Below, piece after piece: positions 15,801 to 29,200 of a stretch of DNA of 64,000 bases; the stretch's first letter is position 1, and every line of letters begins with the position of its first letter. Source of the DNA: Theocolax elegans (Eukaryota > Arthropoda > Insecta > Hymenoptera > Cerocephalidae); the NCBI GenBank assembly GCA_026168455.1, contig CM047425.1:98211580-98275579 (forward strand), read 5' to 3'. The translations under genes were made by a program, and so were the position numbers. Under the pieces are notes generated by a model. The model did not search any database. It was given only the letters and a program-made list of their open reading frames with translations, and was not told the origin of the DNA.

Positions 15801-18428
15801 ATGTTATATAAATATTTTACATAGTTAATAAATAAGCAACAGTTATATTACTTCCAGTTTCAAATTGAACCGAGAGACTTTTACTAGTTTCAGAACGTTA
15901 TCGCATTCACCTACTGAAGTCTAGATAAAATACACCGTGTTGAATATTTGAATACATTTGTAATCGGTTTGCATGTTTAGAAATAATATTGATTCAACGG
16001 TAAACGTGCTTTTCCAAACATTTTTGATGCGCGGTATTTGTTTGAATTTTTACTACATTAAAATGTACAAGTTTGCAAATTTATAGATGCAAGATCGATT
16101 GATGAACGCATTTTTAATTGCACTTCTCTACAACCGTTTCAATTTGACTTAAAATATCGTACTTTACATTACTGCAGTGCACCAAGAATGTCAGACTATA
16201 AAACTCGTACAATTTCCCAACCGTATATAAAAGATATACATTTGGAACTAAAAATTCAGCCATCTAAATTTTTTGGATCCCACAATCTTGATATATTTCA
16301 TGTAGAGGCTGTGAATGATTGTTTTGGTGTATATGTATGTATACCGATCGAGGTGTATCTATACATGTTGAATGAATTTTGCACTTGCACATTCATAACG
16401 TGACACGCAAATCTACTAGAAATACTGCCGTAGAAGAAAGACGCGAGCGTAAATGGTCGATTCAATTTTTCCCCTTTCGCGTTTATGGGATTCGGTGTGC
16501 GCGTGAACGCGTGACGCTTCCGGAATGTACCAAACGGAAGACAAATGTCGCTTCGTTTCCCGTCCATCCAGTCGCACACGACCTCGCGTTGTGTGCGAAA
16601 AAAAAAATGAATTTGCTTTTGATTCCTTTGCTGCTGTCTCTCCCCTGTTATTTATGGAAGTTTGATGCGTTTCAATGTGATAGACGATTTTAGGTGACGT
16701 ATGAATTTTTATTGCAAATTAAGTTAGCATTCTTTTTTGTTTTAGATTCTACGCTGTCGAAGATATGTCACGGTAGACATTGTTATAAAAATATTTTTGT
16801 AATACACATAATTAAAATTATTAAAATATTAAATGCAAATGGTATAAATTGTTATTTGTAAATGTTTAACCGAACGAAAAATTAAACAATAAAAGTGCTT
16901 TGCGCAAGAAAGCTCGACTGTTTCCAACAAATTGCACGATTCGACGCTCCACCTAAAACTCTTTTACGCCAAATAAAATCCCCGTTATTTCGAATTTCGA
17001 ATTGAAAAATGTTGAGAAATTCAAAAAGCTCGTGAAACAAAGAATGTGTAATGAGAATATTATTCGATATAACGTACCAACAAGTCAGAGAGAAATCGTA
17101 GATTCAATGCAACAAATATCCAAAGGGGTGTCATCGGCGTTCCACAACAGATTTCATTTAAAATGCATGAGTTCGTCCTCTCATGGGATCTCCGTTTTAA
17201 CGCCCTCTTTCTTCACTACAAGAAGAAAACTCGGATTTTCCCTTGGATTGATTTGCGAAGAGCGCGCGATTTGTCGCGAGCAGCAGGATTTTTCTACGAC
17301 CATCTCAAACTTTTTTCCCTACAGGAGGTGCTAAAGGGAACGCTCCCCTTTTTGCAGATTTGCACTTTTTTACTGGATGGAGCTCAGGATTTGCTTTCAA
17401 AATGTTCTTAAAAAGTATTTGCGAATTTTACGACGTGCACACTAGTTATTGCTTCATACATTTTTTTTATTTGAGCTTGTCGGTCAATAATATTTTCTTA
17501 CAAACTTACATTTTCTTTAATTATAATATTTGATAAGTCGTAAATCGCAGTGGTAAAGCATTTAGAGGACATTTACATACATTTATTTCAGTGCAGTACG
17601 TTTTAGTAAATACACTTAATATTAATTACAAATTTTAATAAACTCAAGATGGTACAACAATACATAATTACATGTATCAGTAGCACATAACATACAACAT
17701 GTGCTATTTATCTTTTATGCATCGAGATGCAACAATTTTTTCATTCTTCATTCGGTAATTTGAATAATAATAAAATACTATATCGGGTTACCTTAAGCGC
17801 CCAAATAATTGCATAAAATATAAATATAAATAGCATAGATATATAGCTGCGTAATAAAAGTGGGCGCGTAGTAAAAATAGAATATAATATACAGTTAACG
17901 TAAACGTGCGCTTCCCTTGTAATTTAGAAAGCTATGTTCGATGTATGAAAGAAAAAAACGACAAGCCTTCTCAATAACAGTTTTGCTGCAACTACAGAGA
18001 GCGATCGGCATTAATTTCTCTTGTCTGTTTCCGTATTACTTGTGGCTTGTCTTTCTGGATGGATGAACTTGAATACGTCAAACCAACGTTAAGATCTTCA
18101 TATTTCAGAAGAAAAAAATATTGTTTAACTCTCTCGGTTAGCTTGCATAATAATATTGATACAAAATTGGTCCTTGACTATATTAGAAATTAGAATTGCA
18201 CAGTGCTGCTTTATAACGCAACTCTATTTTAAGACTTTATGTAATAAAAGAATTTTATGGGATTCCTTTGTTTTTTATTTGTGTAATGTAGCGTGTAATT
18301 TAAATGTATCGCTCAACAAAAGATCCAATATTTATAACAATATTTTGATAAAATTTAAGATACAGGAAAATAATTATTTTACAGTTTTATTATAAAATAG
18401 TTATTTTACAACTTTGTATATAATTATA

Positions 18429-19056
18429 TTTGGCGGAAGATGATATATTAACGTGTATAACGAGAACTATCCAAACTTGGAAAAATATTAATTAAACATT
18501 TATATCAAGTTAGATAAACTTAAAATAATGTTTTAAGTCAGATTAAAAATAGTATTTCTAAACGTGTAATATTTAAATTAATAAAAAAATAAACAATTTA
18601 AATCTGAGATTTGAATCTTTGATCTTCTACTTCGGAGTTTACTCTTGTTTCTAGCAACTGAATTATTTTATGGTATTACATTTTTGTTATAAATAACAAT
18701 TGAAACATGCTTTCAAGTTTATAACCTGAAATTCTTATTGACATAAACAGTAAAATAGTATAGTTGGAACGAGAGACTCTGAAATAGAAGGTCGGGAGTT
18801 CGAATTCGGATTAAAATTTTTTTTTACATTGAATATTATTCCAAATTTTATACATTGTTAAAAAATACTATTTCCACTCTTGCGACTTGTTTTCGAGTTA
18901 ATAATTACCAAATTAAAAGTATACTTACATCTTATGACGTCATACCTAAAACATTATTTTCAGTGTATCAAAACTTGATATAAATGTTTAATTAATATTT
19001 TTCCAAGTTTGGGATAGTTTCATTGGACACATTGATATATATCAACTTTCGCCAAA
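18429..19056. repeat. Inverted pair of tRNA-derived repeats (foldback element)
   Basis: Two diverged copies of one sequence face each other around a spacer of roughly 100 bp. The clearest pairing is a 41-bp core at 18,471-18,511 that is exactly complementary to 18,972-19,012; similarity extends, imperfectly, from 18,429 inward and from 19,056 inward. The right copy contains a segment like the B box of RNA polymerase III promoters at 18,796-18,810 (GAGTTCGAATTCGG) with a tRNA-like stretch upstream from about 18,762. The left copy carries a decayed counterpart on the minus strand at about 18,606-18,665. This fits two SINE-like insertions in opposite orientation, or one foldback element with tRNA-derived arms. 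No family name is assigned. Confidence 0.7.
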
Positions 19057-19979
19057 CATAAACTTTAACTTAAATTTAGAAAAAGTTTTACATTTTGATG
19101 CAGGAACGTATTTTAAGAAAAATTGAAATTTTATTCCATATTACAAGTGAACTCGTGTTAACATTGAACATATCTTAGATAGAATAAAAAAATATAAAAA
19201 GGATGTCATAATAGAATTGATTTTAAGAATATTAGCATTTTTTCATCTTATTGTATATTATATACACAGCTTTTCTAGAAATTAATTTTAATTATAATTA
19301 CTAACAAACTTACATGAGAAGTATAAATAAATTAGCAAAACTCTGTAATTAAAAGTCAAAATTATTAAGATACAGTTCAAAATTTATAATCTTTGGTACG
19401 ATTTTACCAAAGAAATAATGTTAGGTTATAAATAAAAAAATCATCACTTTACCGTAAACTTGACTCGTATTTATAATAGAAACATTTTACTACCCTTTAA
19501 TCTTTGCACGCCACATGGCATCATGCAATGACTTGCACGCATCGAACAGCAAACAGTACTTAAGAAGTACTAAGTACACGATTCTTCGTACGATAAATTC
19601 CCTCGTAATTTTACATTTAACATTCCAACAATCGAATAATTAAATAATAAAATTGAGTAAACCAACTTCGTAGAAAGATAAAAATTATTCTCCAATCCTA
19701 CTAGTCTACCCACCTATTCTCAATTCCAGACTGTATAACCCACCCACCTCTATAAATCACTATTTAAATCCTTTTCTATCGAACTAGTTGAAATTTTCAG
19801 ACTGAATTATATACTCTCGCAAGGCAAATTGAATACCAATTTCCTAACGTAAAATAAATAATATATAACCCACCCCCTAGGAAATTAAAAGTCAATAAAA
19901 AAAGTAACAAAGGGGAAAATAACAATACATAGAGAAGTGAGTATGAAGTAGTTAAATCGGTCTATTTATTATTTTGCAG

Positions 19980-20289
19980 CTTCTGGTTCTGGCTCGGTGA
20001 TCGGCCGGGATCCGCTTCCGCCGCGGGCAGTGAGTACTTCGCAGCTCGCGAGCCAACGGCAGTCCCCAGGTCCGGGAGGTGGTAGTAGTGGTAGCAGTCA
20101 GCAGGTGTCGACGCTTCCGCTTCCGCGTTCCAGTGGCGTTGGGGCGGCTGCGCCGGGACATCATCGCCAACAGAATCTTCCGGTTCACCAGCAACCTGGG
20201 CCGCAAACCGCCACGATGATAATCCAGGATCGCGAATCGGATTATTCAAATCACATACTCAAAGCAGCTAGCAGTGGTGATGTTAGACT
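19980..20289 (+). CDS. kmr: kmr exon 1 of this window (low-complexity linker)
   Basis: Acceptor TTTTGCAG before 19,980, donor GTAAGT at 20,290. Entered after one codon base and left after two. It encodes about 102 residues, rich in Ser, Gly, Pro and Gln at first and ending in the block MIIQDRESDYSNHILKAA, which looks more conserved. The first in-frame ATG of the exon (20,215) begins that block and could serve as the start of a shorter isoform. The exon is markedly GC-richer than the introns around it, as expected for coding sequence in this genome. Confidence 0.85.
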
Positions 20290-23200
20290 GTAAGTATTAT
20301 TTTCGAGTTTTTCCAAAAAAAGCGATTTTATTTGCTTAATTTAATTTACAGTTATATGAATCTTTTTCTGATAGAATATATTCACACTTTCCGGGAAGCC
20401 GTCGATTCAGTAGTCAGATTAGTATTGGCAACATTATGAATATTAAAGGATGTATGAGTATACGTGCAAAATACGACTATATATAAATATTTTTTAATTA
20501 TTAAGAGTTAATCAACTTTACAGAGTTAAATTTTTGATCGAAAATTGAGATTTTTATTTATCAACCAGTTTATTGAAGTAGAATTTTTTTTTATTATCTG
20601 AGATAAAATTGATAATATTAGATATGCTTACGTATATATAAAATGCAATAAAAATATGAGTAAACTAAAATCATTATGAATAATAAAATATTAATAATAA
20701 GATTGATTATTTTTCTACTTTTATACCATTTTAAATTGATAAATAAAGATTTACTACTCAAACTATACAGTAATTTTAATAAAAGTAAGACATCTATAAG
20801 TAAGTAAAAACGATTTTCACTGAAGACGACACATATACACATACGCGTCCGCGCGCGCGCATTTTCATGGTCTCATGGGTGCTACTTTCACGCTATAAGT
20901 GTAAAGCACGCGAGCTTTCATGGTGGCACGCGTCAACGGGATTCTCCGCAGTGCTGATAATATAGTCTAGCAAAATTTTCGAAATACTAAAGCTCTCCTA
21001 AACGAGTTCATTACCTTGGGTCATTTAGCTATCGTTTAGCTTATTAAATTTCTCAAAAGGTAAAAGCATTGTTGTTTTAAATTATTTGTTTTAAAATAAT
21101 TATTTTTACATTTTTTCGTACGTAATGTAACAATTTAACTAATTATATATATTTTTTAATAAAATATTTACTGTTATATGTATGATGTAAAAATGGAGAT
21201 ATAAAATACGTTTGATTATAGTTCGTACATTAAACTATAAATTTGAAATACAGTATCTCGAAAAGCGTGTTTAATGGAATGTCTTGAAAATAAATAATTT
21301 ATTTATGTAAGATATATACACAAACAATTTTATAAATATTACTATTAACCGCAAGATTTAAAGAGAAATTTTATAGTGCTAGTAACATTGACATTAGCAT
21401 CAAAGTTCCTTTTATTTTTATGTACGAATTAGCATTTTCCAGTGGTGAAATTTTATAAGGATCACGTAAGTGCACTACTGATTTTGCGAAAATACTACGT
21501 TGAAAGCCAGTAATAATCCGACTTGTTCTCTTAGTACTTTACTTTTACAACCTTTAATAAAATTTTAATAAATGAAAATATAAATTATAAATTTTATTTC
21601 TTGCGTAACGAATTTTCACTAATAACCATTATAATATAATATTCTAATTTTATTTAATATTTCCTTTATTAATATAAACCTGGTATATCATTTATAATAA
21701 CACCGTAATTATTATTATTAGTTTTAATAAAACAAAAAAGATACTCTTTAAAAATTGTAGACTTAATTACATATAAAAGTAAAAATTGAAGATTTACTAG
21801 CTATTCTGTGTTTTATTTGCAACAAAAAGTAGGTTTTCAGTACATAATATTACCGATATGATTATTCACTTTATTTCGGGTATATAATTACGTATTTATA
21901 TAATTTACTGTACAGGTATTATCATAATCAGATTTAACGTTTTATCTATCAATAAAAATTAAGCAAATAAAATTCTTTTGATGGAGAGTTTAAACGATAT
22001 GATAATAAAATATAATGATAATGAGCTTTCGCATTCTTAGTTAAAACGTTTTTAATAAATTCTGACAACAGGCTGAACAACGACTTAAGAGATCCAAGAA
22101 TAGCATCCCCGTGCTCTGGTCAGCGTCTCGTCAGCCCTACAAACCACTTGAGAGTCATTTCGCCGGTCGACCACCGAGTTTCGAGTCCAAGCGATAGTGA
22201 AAGACACATGCACAGCCAAAGTAAGTACACATTCATACGTCATTAAACGTGAAATGTATGAGTACCAGCCACGCGAAAGCTCGATTACACTCTTCTCGAT
22301 ATTAAGTGCTGAATTACGAGCACGTGCGCAAACAAATTTTTTACTTCAACTTTTTTCTTCTCTTCGGTTACTCTAATGATTATAAAGAGTCTTCTTCAAG
22401 GTATTTTCTAACGTTTCTTGGCATAAAAAATGTTATAAGTTGTAATTAAAATTTATGATATAAGATAGGATTTGAAGAATCATTTTATGCACAAGTATTT
22501 CACTTAAACAGATTTCAAACTCTAATATTAGAAATTTTAATTTTCATTTAATTTTTTTATGTATATAAAAGTAAGTAATCTGTAAGAAAAACATGGAAAT
22601 TAATAGCTGAGTTTAGGTTATCGTTACTTTCTGTTTTAACGGGGTACCGTAATATACATTTATCCTCCCTACCTTACCGACAAACGCGAAAATTGGCAAT
22701 AAATCTGTAAATAGAACTGTACGTGAAAAACAAGAGAAGATGAGGTATATTTAACAATAGTTTAACTGTAGACTGACTTTCAAACTGAAATATTGTTGCA
22801 TTTTCGAGAAAAGTATTATCAAAAATGTCTAGTGCACCTTGTTGAAGTTAGGTTCACATTTTGGCTAAGAACTCTCGAAAACACAATAATATCTTAGTCG
22901 CTAAAGCGTCTCATTCCTTATTTTACCCATTTTATTTTTTTATTATTTAATTAACAAAAATTGAGTATGGGACCCTGTTAAATTAACGAAATCACCAACG
23001 TCATGTATTTAATTTATTTAAAAAAATGTTTATAATTAAAATATATTTTATTAAGCTTTATCATACGTTTTAAATTTATCTTGAGAATTTTTTCAGTTTT
23101 TATCGTGCAATATTTTAAACACGTGATTTAGAGTTGATTAATGGTAGATCTCTGTAATTTGGATCCAACCTTTTTCCATACAGATTAGAGTATACTATTA

Positions 23201-26200
23201 TACATAATATTTATGATAATTTTTTTACTATTCAATTTACACATGAATACAATTTATTTATTCTTACTTTTAGAGTTAGTCGAGTAAAACTTGCCTTTCC
23301 CAAAATTTTATTTATTAAACTGACAAGTTAACTTACAAGTGAACAACTAACACATACAGGTAGATAATATGAACGATATATATGCAAATTGAGAAGCATA
23401 CCATATATTCATCTTTTAATCTCTTATTTCAATGTTATAAATGTCCAAAGTGAGCAGATAGTTTCAGTGAACACTCTCACAAGTGAATGCGCTAGGGGAT
23501 GGCTAATCTCAACCGCGTCGCGGCTGTGCATCTCGAGTATTTATTACGGTAGAGGGGGGGAAGGGGGAGAGAAGAGGGGGTGGAAGGGGGTCCACCAAGT
23601 GTCGGACGCAGAGGCCACTTTAAAACAATTAGACGAGCGAGTTAAGGGAACGCCCTAACGTGTGATATAGACGCCATTGAAACGTCACAGCTGCACGGCA
23701 CTTGTACGTCCAAACCTAAATTCGAACATTCCGATGTAGTCACGTATAGATTTTAACAACACGCGAACGCATTACAAATGTATGGGGTGTGCATCTGCTA
23801 CCGGTATCAAATTATGTATGAAATTGCAATATCACCCAAAGAACATTCTTCATATTTATTGCAAGTTTTTTCATATTTATGTATATAACGCAGATGTTTG
23901 TGCTTTTAAATTTATGTTGTGTAATCACAATTAGTTTATACATTTTTATTTATACAAAATACTAATATTTCACTGTAACAATTTTTAAAAAAGAATTAGA
24001 TATAGTATTAAAGTATATTATACTTATCGTAACAAATAAAATTAAATTGGTCGTAAATCTTAAACTGGTAGATTATCCAAATTGCAGGGATCCACACGGA
24101 CCAAAATTTTGTATTAAAAATTACTATAGTTTCTCGTGAAGAAATCACAGACTGACAAACTGGGGAAAATGACTATAGTTTATATTGAAATTTACAAAAC
24201 TTATAGTAAATATTACAAGCATTATAATAAATTTTATTATAAACTATAGTAATTTTTACTGGAAACTATACTGATTTTTCTCAGTTTGTCAGTATGTGAT
24301 TTCTTCACTAGAAACTATAGTCATTTTCAATATAAATTTTTTCTCAGTGTACACTTGAAATAAGAAATTATCCTAAAGGCTAAAATACAAAAATTTGAAA
24401 AGTTTACAAGAGCTGTTTTATCAATGTAAAATAATCTTACAAAATGATTTTTTTCAAAAAATTAATTTTTAACTCCTTAAAATCAAGATGTGCGTCAACC
24501 TACTCATCTTTTGTATTTATTCATATTAAAAAATCTGAAAAATTTAAAGCTAGTATTTAAACAATCCCATAAAGTAATTGTTTTCGAATTATATAGTAAT
24601 AGTTAGCGAATTTCCCTAATAAAATAAATGGCACTACCATTTTTTAATCATAATTACTTTTTTTACTGATTCCTACAATGTCTGGATAATTAACAAAATT
24701 TTGAAGTGTGCGAAGAAAAAGCTTTAATCATGGCGAGAAATGAAAGTTTGTCTCGGAAAAGACAAGTATAGTAGGAAGGCGGAAGAACTGGTTGATTTCG
24801 ATGAAAAGACGTCGGAAGATCGAGTGGCGAAAGTAGCCGAAAAGCTGTCTCGACCGGACACAAAAGCAAGTCGTCGCGGTGACGCTTAGAAACATCAAGT
24901 GAATTATTAAATGTCATAGCCGCAGGTTGCTTTAACACTTGAACGAGTTTTTGTTTGAGAACCTTGATTTCGAGAAGACGTTGACCTTACCTTTCGCTAC
25001 ACACAATTAAAATTTTGATTGTGCTGATACACTTTGTTTCGTATATTTGCAAATCAGAACCAATGTGTGCACGTTCAATAGGAATAAACAGAACGAACGC
25101 TTTGGATAAAATATGATTTATAGAAACATATCTCTGATGTTCGCTTAAAAATTTGTTTTAAAACGAAAAAAATTCAAATATTAAACACACTTTATCACTT
25201 ACCCAACTACAGCCACTTACATCTTTCAAATTTTCACTCTCAAACATCAGTAATATAAGAAAAAAAAACGAATTGCTAAACTCGAATAACTTGTAGAAAG
25301 CACTTACACACGGTTGAAAACATTTCAACATATGAAAAACATATTTTTGAACGTCAAAAAAGTACCTTACACGAGGCTATTTTAAAAGTGTAGTAGATAT
25401 AACATAGGAAAAAAGTTTTATCCGGATGTACCTACAAGTTTGCGACAAAATTTTTCGTTTCAGACGACAGGAGTATGTCAAGTCCAATCGGCAGGGACTC
25501 GGAACGAGGTAGCAACTCTGCGCTTAGGCAGATCCACCGTGGGTCCCGGCAATCCAACGAGCTTTTGCACAAGAGGGTAAGTACTGAGCAAACTAGGTGA
25601 CGCTAAAAGCATGTGCGGAAGTATATGTGAGATCCTTAAAATTCACAGGTTCACCTTACCAACCTTACCAACCCCTCTACCCCCTTAAACTGTCTGAGTT
25701 TACGACACTTATTTACAGAATATTACGTGTCTTTACGAGTGTGCTTTCATTGTTACCACACAGAGATGTTTCACATGTTTCTAAATATTGTTTCGATTCA
25801 AAAATTACTTTAATTACATAGAAATAATTATTCGCAAAATTAGCACAACGATATAGTATACTTAAAAATTAATAACTTAAATTATTTTCTAACATTATAA
25901 AATGTATTATACCTAAATAGCTTTTATTAATTTTTGTGCAAAATTATGCTGATTATTTATATTTAAAATACTTATTATTGAATGTTATTATAAATGTTAA
26001 CAGAGGAAAAAGTCTATATAAGGTATTAAGTTAAGATGAAATGTTGATATTTATTCTGCGATTTCAATTATATTATATGTTTCCTTAATCGTATGATTAA
26101 TATACTTCTATTTCTTGGGTAAACGTAAACAATCGATGTAGGCAATTGCATTAAGTTCTTTATAAAAGTAATAATACGATCGCAACTGTAGAATGCCATA

Positions 26201-29200
26201 GAAGATTTGAACATCGAGTATACTTTCTTAGAGAAAGAAGTTCTTATTCAAGATTATTAACGAAAGAAAAGGATCAGAAAAATTCAAAAGTAAAATCCAC
26301 GTACCAATACAGATTAAAAAAAATTAAATAAATAAACAAAAGGATCGAAGAAGTTAAGAGTAAATACGCCTACCTACACAATGACCTTATCGACGGAGCT
26401 TTAGATCTTCTTTGTCTTAACCGGTTTTCCAGCTTTGAATCTTCACTCTCATATAACGTTCTCTACAATAATACGCAGGATCCGACCGAAAGCTCGTCAC
26501 CGAACAAAAAAGCCGTAAGAGAAAAAAGGTATAAAACGAGAAACTGAGTCAGATAAGACCGAGAGAACAACGGTAGAAGCGAACGGCAAAGAGAGACGGT
26601 AAAAGAAAAAAAAGTAGCACGACTTCGATGGATCGAGAGAGGAGGGTCCAGGGTCGATGCTGCGACACGACGTGGCTCCTGGTCAGCGAAGGCACGTTGC
26701 CAGCTTGCGAAACTTGCAAGAGAAAATCTTGAGGAAACGAAGAGAAAGCCAGCGTGTATTGAACTCTATCTACTATATCGAGAATCTGTTTTTTTTAGTT
26801 GAAATATCCGAGCTTTTTTTTTTGAAGATAGTGAACCGAATAAGTTTTATAACATTTTGTTCTCAATGGGTTTTTTGTCGATTGTTCCAAACATTATTAC
26901 GAGAATTGGTTTTTATTTCTGATGTATTCCATATTATTGTTTGGAAATGTTAATTAGGATTGTGGATGTGAAAATTTTTGTTCTAGAGTATCTTATTTAA
27001 TTAGATTTCCATAGTTCGATATTTAAATGACTACAATTGGATCTAGGATTCTTGATACAATACATTTTTTGTTAGTGTTGCCGTGAGTCATTCATTAGAT
27101 TAGATACTAGAATTTATTGCACAATTGTATTCAATATTTTAAATTATTTTCTTAGAAGACAATAATTATTAGTCTCATTTCATACAATTACAAAGTACAA
27201 ATGTAGAATTGACAAAAAATTAATGTTGAAAGTTTACTTAATATAAGGCTGACCAATATAATGCTTGATTTGTTACTTTGAAAATCTATAATAAAAAAAG
27301 CAAGAAAATATTCTATTTTGTGTATTTGGTAAACCACTGGTAGAGTCAAGAAAATTAGTCACCTATTGTATTTCAATGAAACTCTTAAGAAAATTTGTTG
27401 ATTTACACCAGTTTTGTAAACTTTTCAAACAGGTGGTGAATTCAGTTGATCTTGGAAATTAGAGCTAAGGCGGTATATAGGTGTAATATTGGAAAAGGAA
27501 CTAGTCGCGCGAGCTCAGAAACGAGTTCAGGAAGATTTCCTCCTTGACGTCGTCGAAGTGCTAGACAATAGCCGTTTTACCGGTTCCTTAGGAACTCCCT
27601 GTAACATTTCCTGCTAACTAGTCCAAACTCTAATCTCTCTTGAAGCTCTCAGGGCCAAATTAAGCACGCGCTTGGGATTATAATTATCGCTTTTCGAAGG
27701 GTTTACCAACTATTGTTTCTACTCACCATCTACAGTTTGACATTTTCATTAGATATTAGATTAATTGATTTTAGCATTCGTTATTAATAACCTTTCGGAT
27801 TTTGTAAATTTATATATATTAACCGCGACACGGAATTTCAATCGTTTTTAATATAAATTAAATACATATGCACTGAAATTTGTAATATCAACAATAAATA
27901 GTTACGAATAAATCGATAATTACTTATAAAACCATTACACATGTGCCCGTAGTATATACGAAACATAAAGTAAACAAAGAATAAAATATCTGTTACGCTC
28001 CCTATAATGTATCGATTGTCGTATTTATACCCCGATAGTAGGCTTATCGTAAGTCTATAACAACAAATATTCAATCCACTGACAAAAATCCCGTACGCGA
28101 AGTTTACCTGGTTTCGAATCGTGATAATCCAGCGGAGTCAGCGCGGGCGAGAATTAACGCGGCACGCGGAAAAAGCCCCGGAGCCTCTTTGGCGCGTCGG
28201 AGGAGGAGTGGATCCAGAGCCAATTGGCAACCGAGCAGCCTTGATCCTGCCAGCCCAAAGGGCTCCGACCCTGAGACTGGTTTCGCGTATGTGTGCCGCG
28301 CGCACTGACCATACCCGTACTCCTTTCGTTTCGCGCCCTGTGATACGTAAGATATATTGGTTATTCCAATTTAAATACAAAAAAAATTCTATTGATCCTT
28401 TTCTTTTACTTACGATATCGCTTTTTAAAAATTTATAAATATTTTACAGAGATTTGATGTACAAAAATTATTATAAAAATTGTTTATAAATGTCTCGGAA
28501 AATTGTTTTTTTAAATAGTATGCAATTTTAATTCGTATTATTTTATATGTATATACAATACATATTATTTTAAGAGTTTATAATAATTAATATTTTAATT
28601 GAATTATCGAGTGTTCACTACTATAAGAGTTTAAAATTACATTTAAATAATTAATACACACGTATATAATAAATTAAGCTTTTATCATCAGCTCTAAACG
28701 ATTTTGAAACATTTGTTTATGTATAATTAATTATAAGAATTTCAATTATGTGCAATTAATTTTGTATGCTTATACGTATAAAATACCTATTAAATGTTAA
28801 ATATTAAATATAATATAATTATAATTTATATGTATAATTAAAATTTGTAATTCCAGATATAATCAAACTGAAGCATATATACGTTAAATTAAATATAATT
28901 AACTTATTATAATAGTTGTATGATGAAAAAAAATGTATATCTGGTAAGCGGTCAATGATATATTAAGTCGTCGACCGCTAGATTTGAGCCCTTTGCTCTA
29001 GATATTACGTAATACAACGGTATGTAATTTTTTTTACTAGTGTAAATCGTATTATATGTCCTACTACATATTGAATTACTGGTTTACCACTCTCCGAACC
29101 GTTATATAAAATTCATTACTGTCATTAAAGTACGATCGGAATAATAATACAATTTATCATTTACTCTCGAGATCACGATTGTAGGAAATGGCAAATGAAA

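Larger units (their letters stand above)
1..19979. other. Probable giant intron (or upstream region) of the kmr-like gene
   Basis: I see no exon here that joins in phase to the exon at 19,980. That exon begins with an acceptor and a split codon, so coding sequence must precede it; no PH-domain-like reading frame is visible in this stretch, so the preceding coding exon is probably left of the window. The stretch is AT-rich with simple repeats and a few GC/CpG-rich patches (about 1,230-1,480, 8,420-8,560, 13,040-13,120 and 13,470-13,740) that could be regulatory or untranslated exons. A foldback pair of tRNA-derived repeats lies at 18,429-19,056. Open frames here are short, have no recognisable motif and lack splice context. 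Confidence 0.6.

Noticed and set aside
18762..18815. Possible functional tRNA gene
   Set aside because: A B-box-like segment is present but no acceptor stem or full cloverleaf can be drawn; better explained as a tRNA-derived repeat.
1..19979. Search for the PH-domain exons of kmr
   Set aside because: No frame with the expected Trp-rich PH pattern was seen; the domain is presumed left of the window.
28121..28438. Open frames on both strands over a GC island
   Set aside because: Both strands are open because GC-rich CpG sequence has few stops; neither shows a family motif nor joins kmr in phase.
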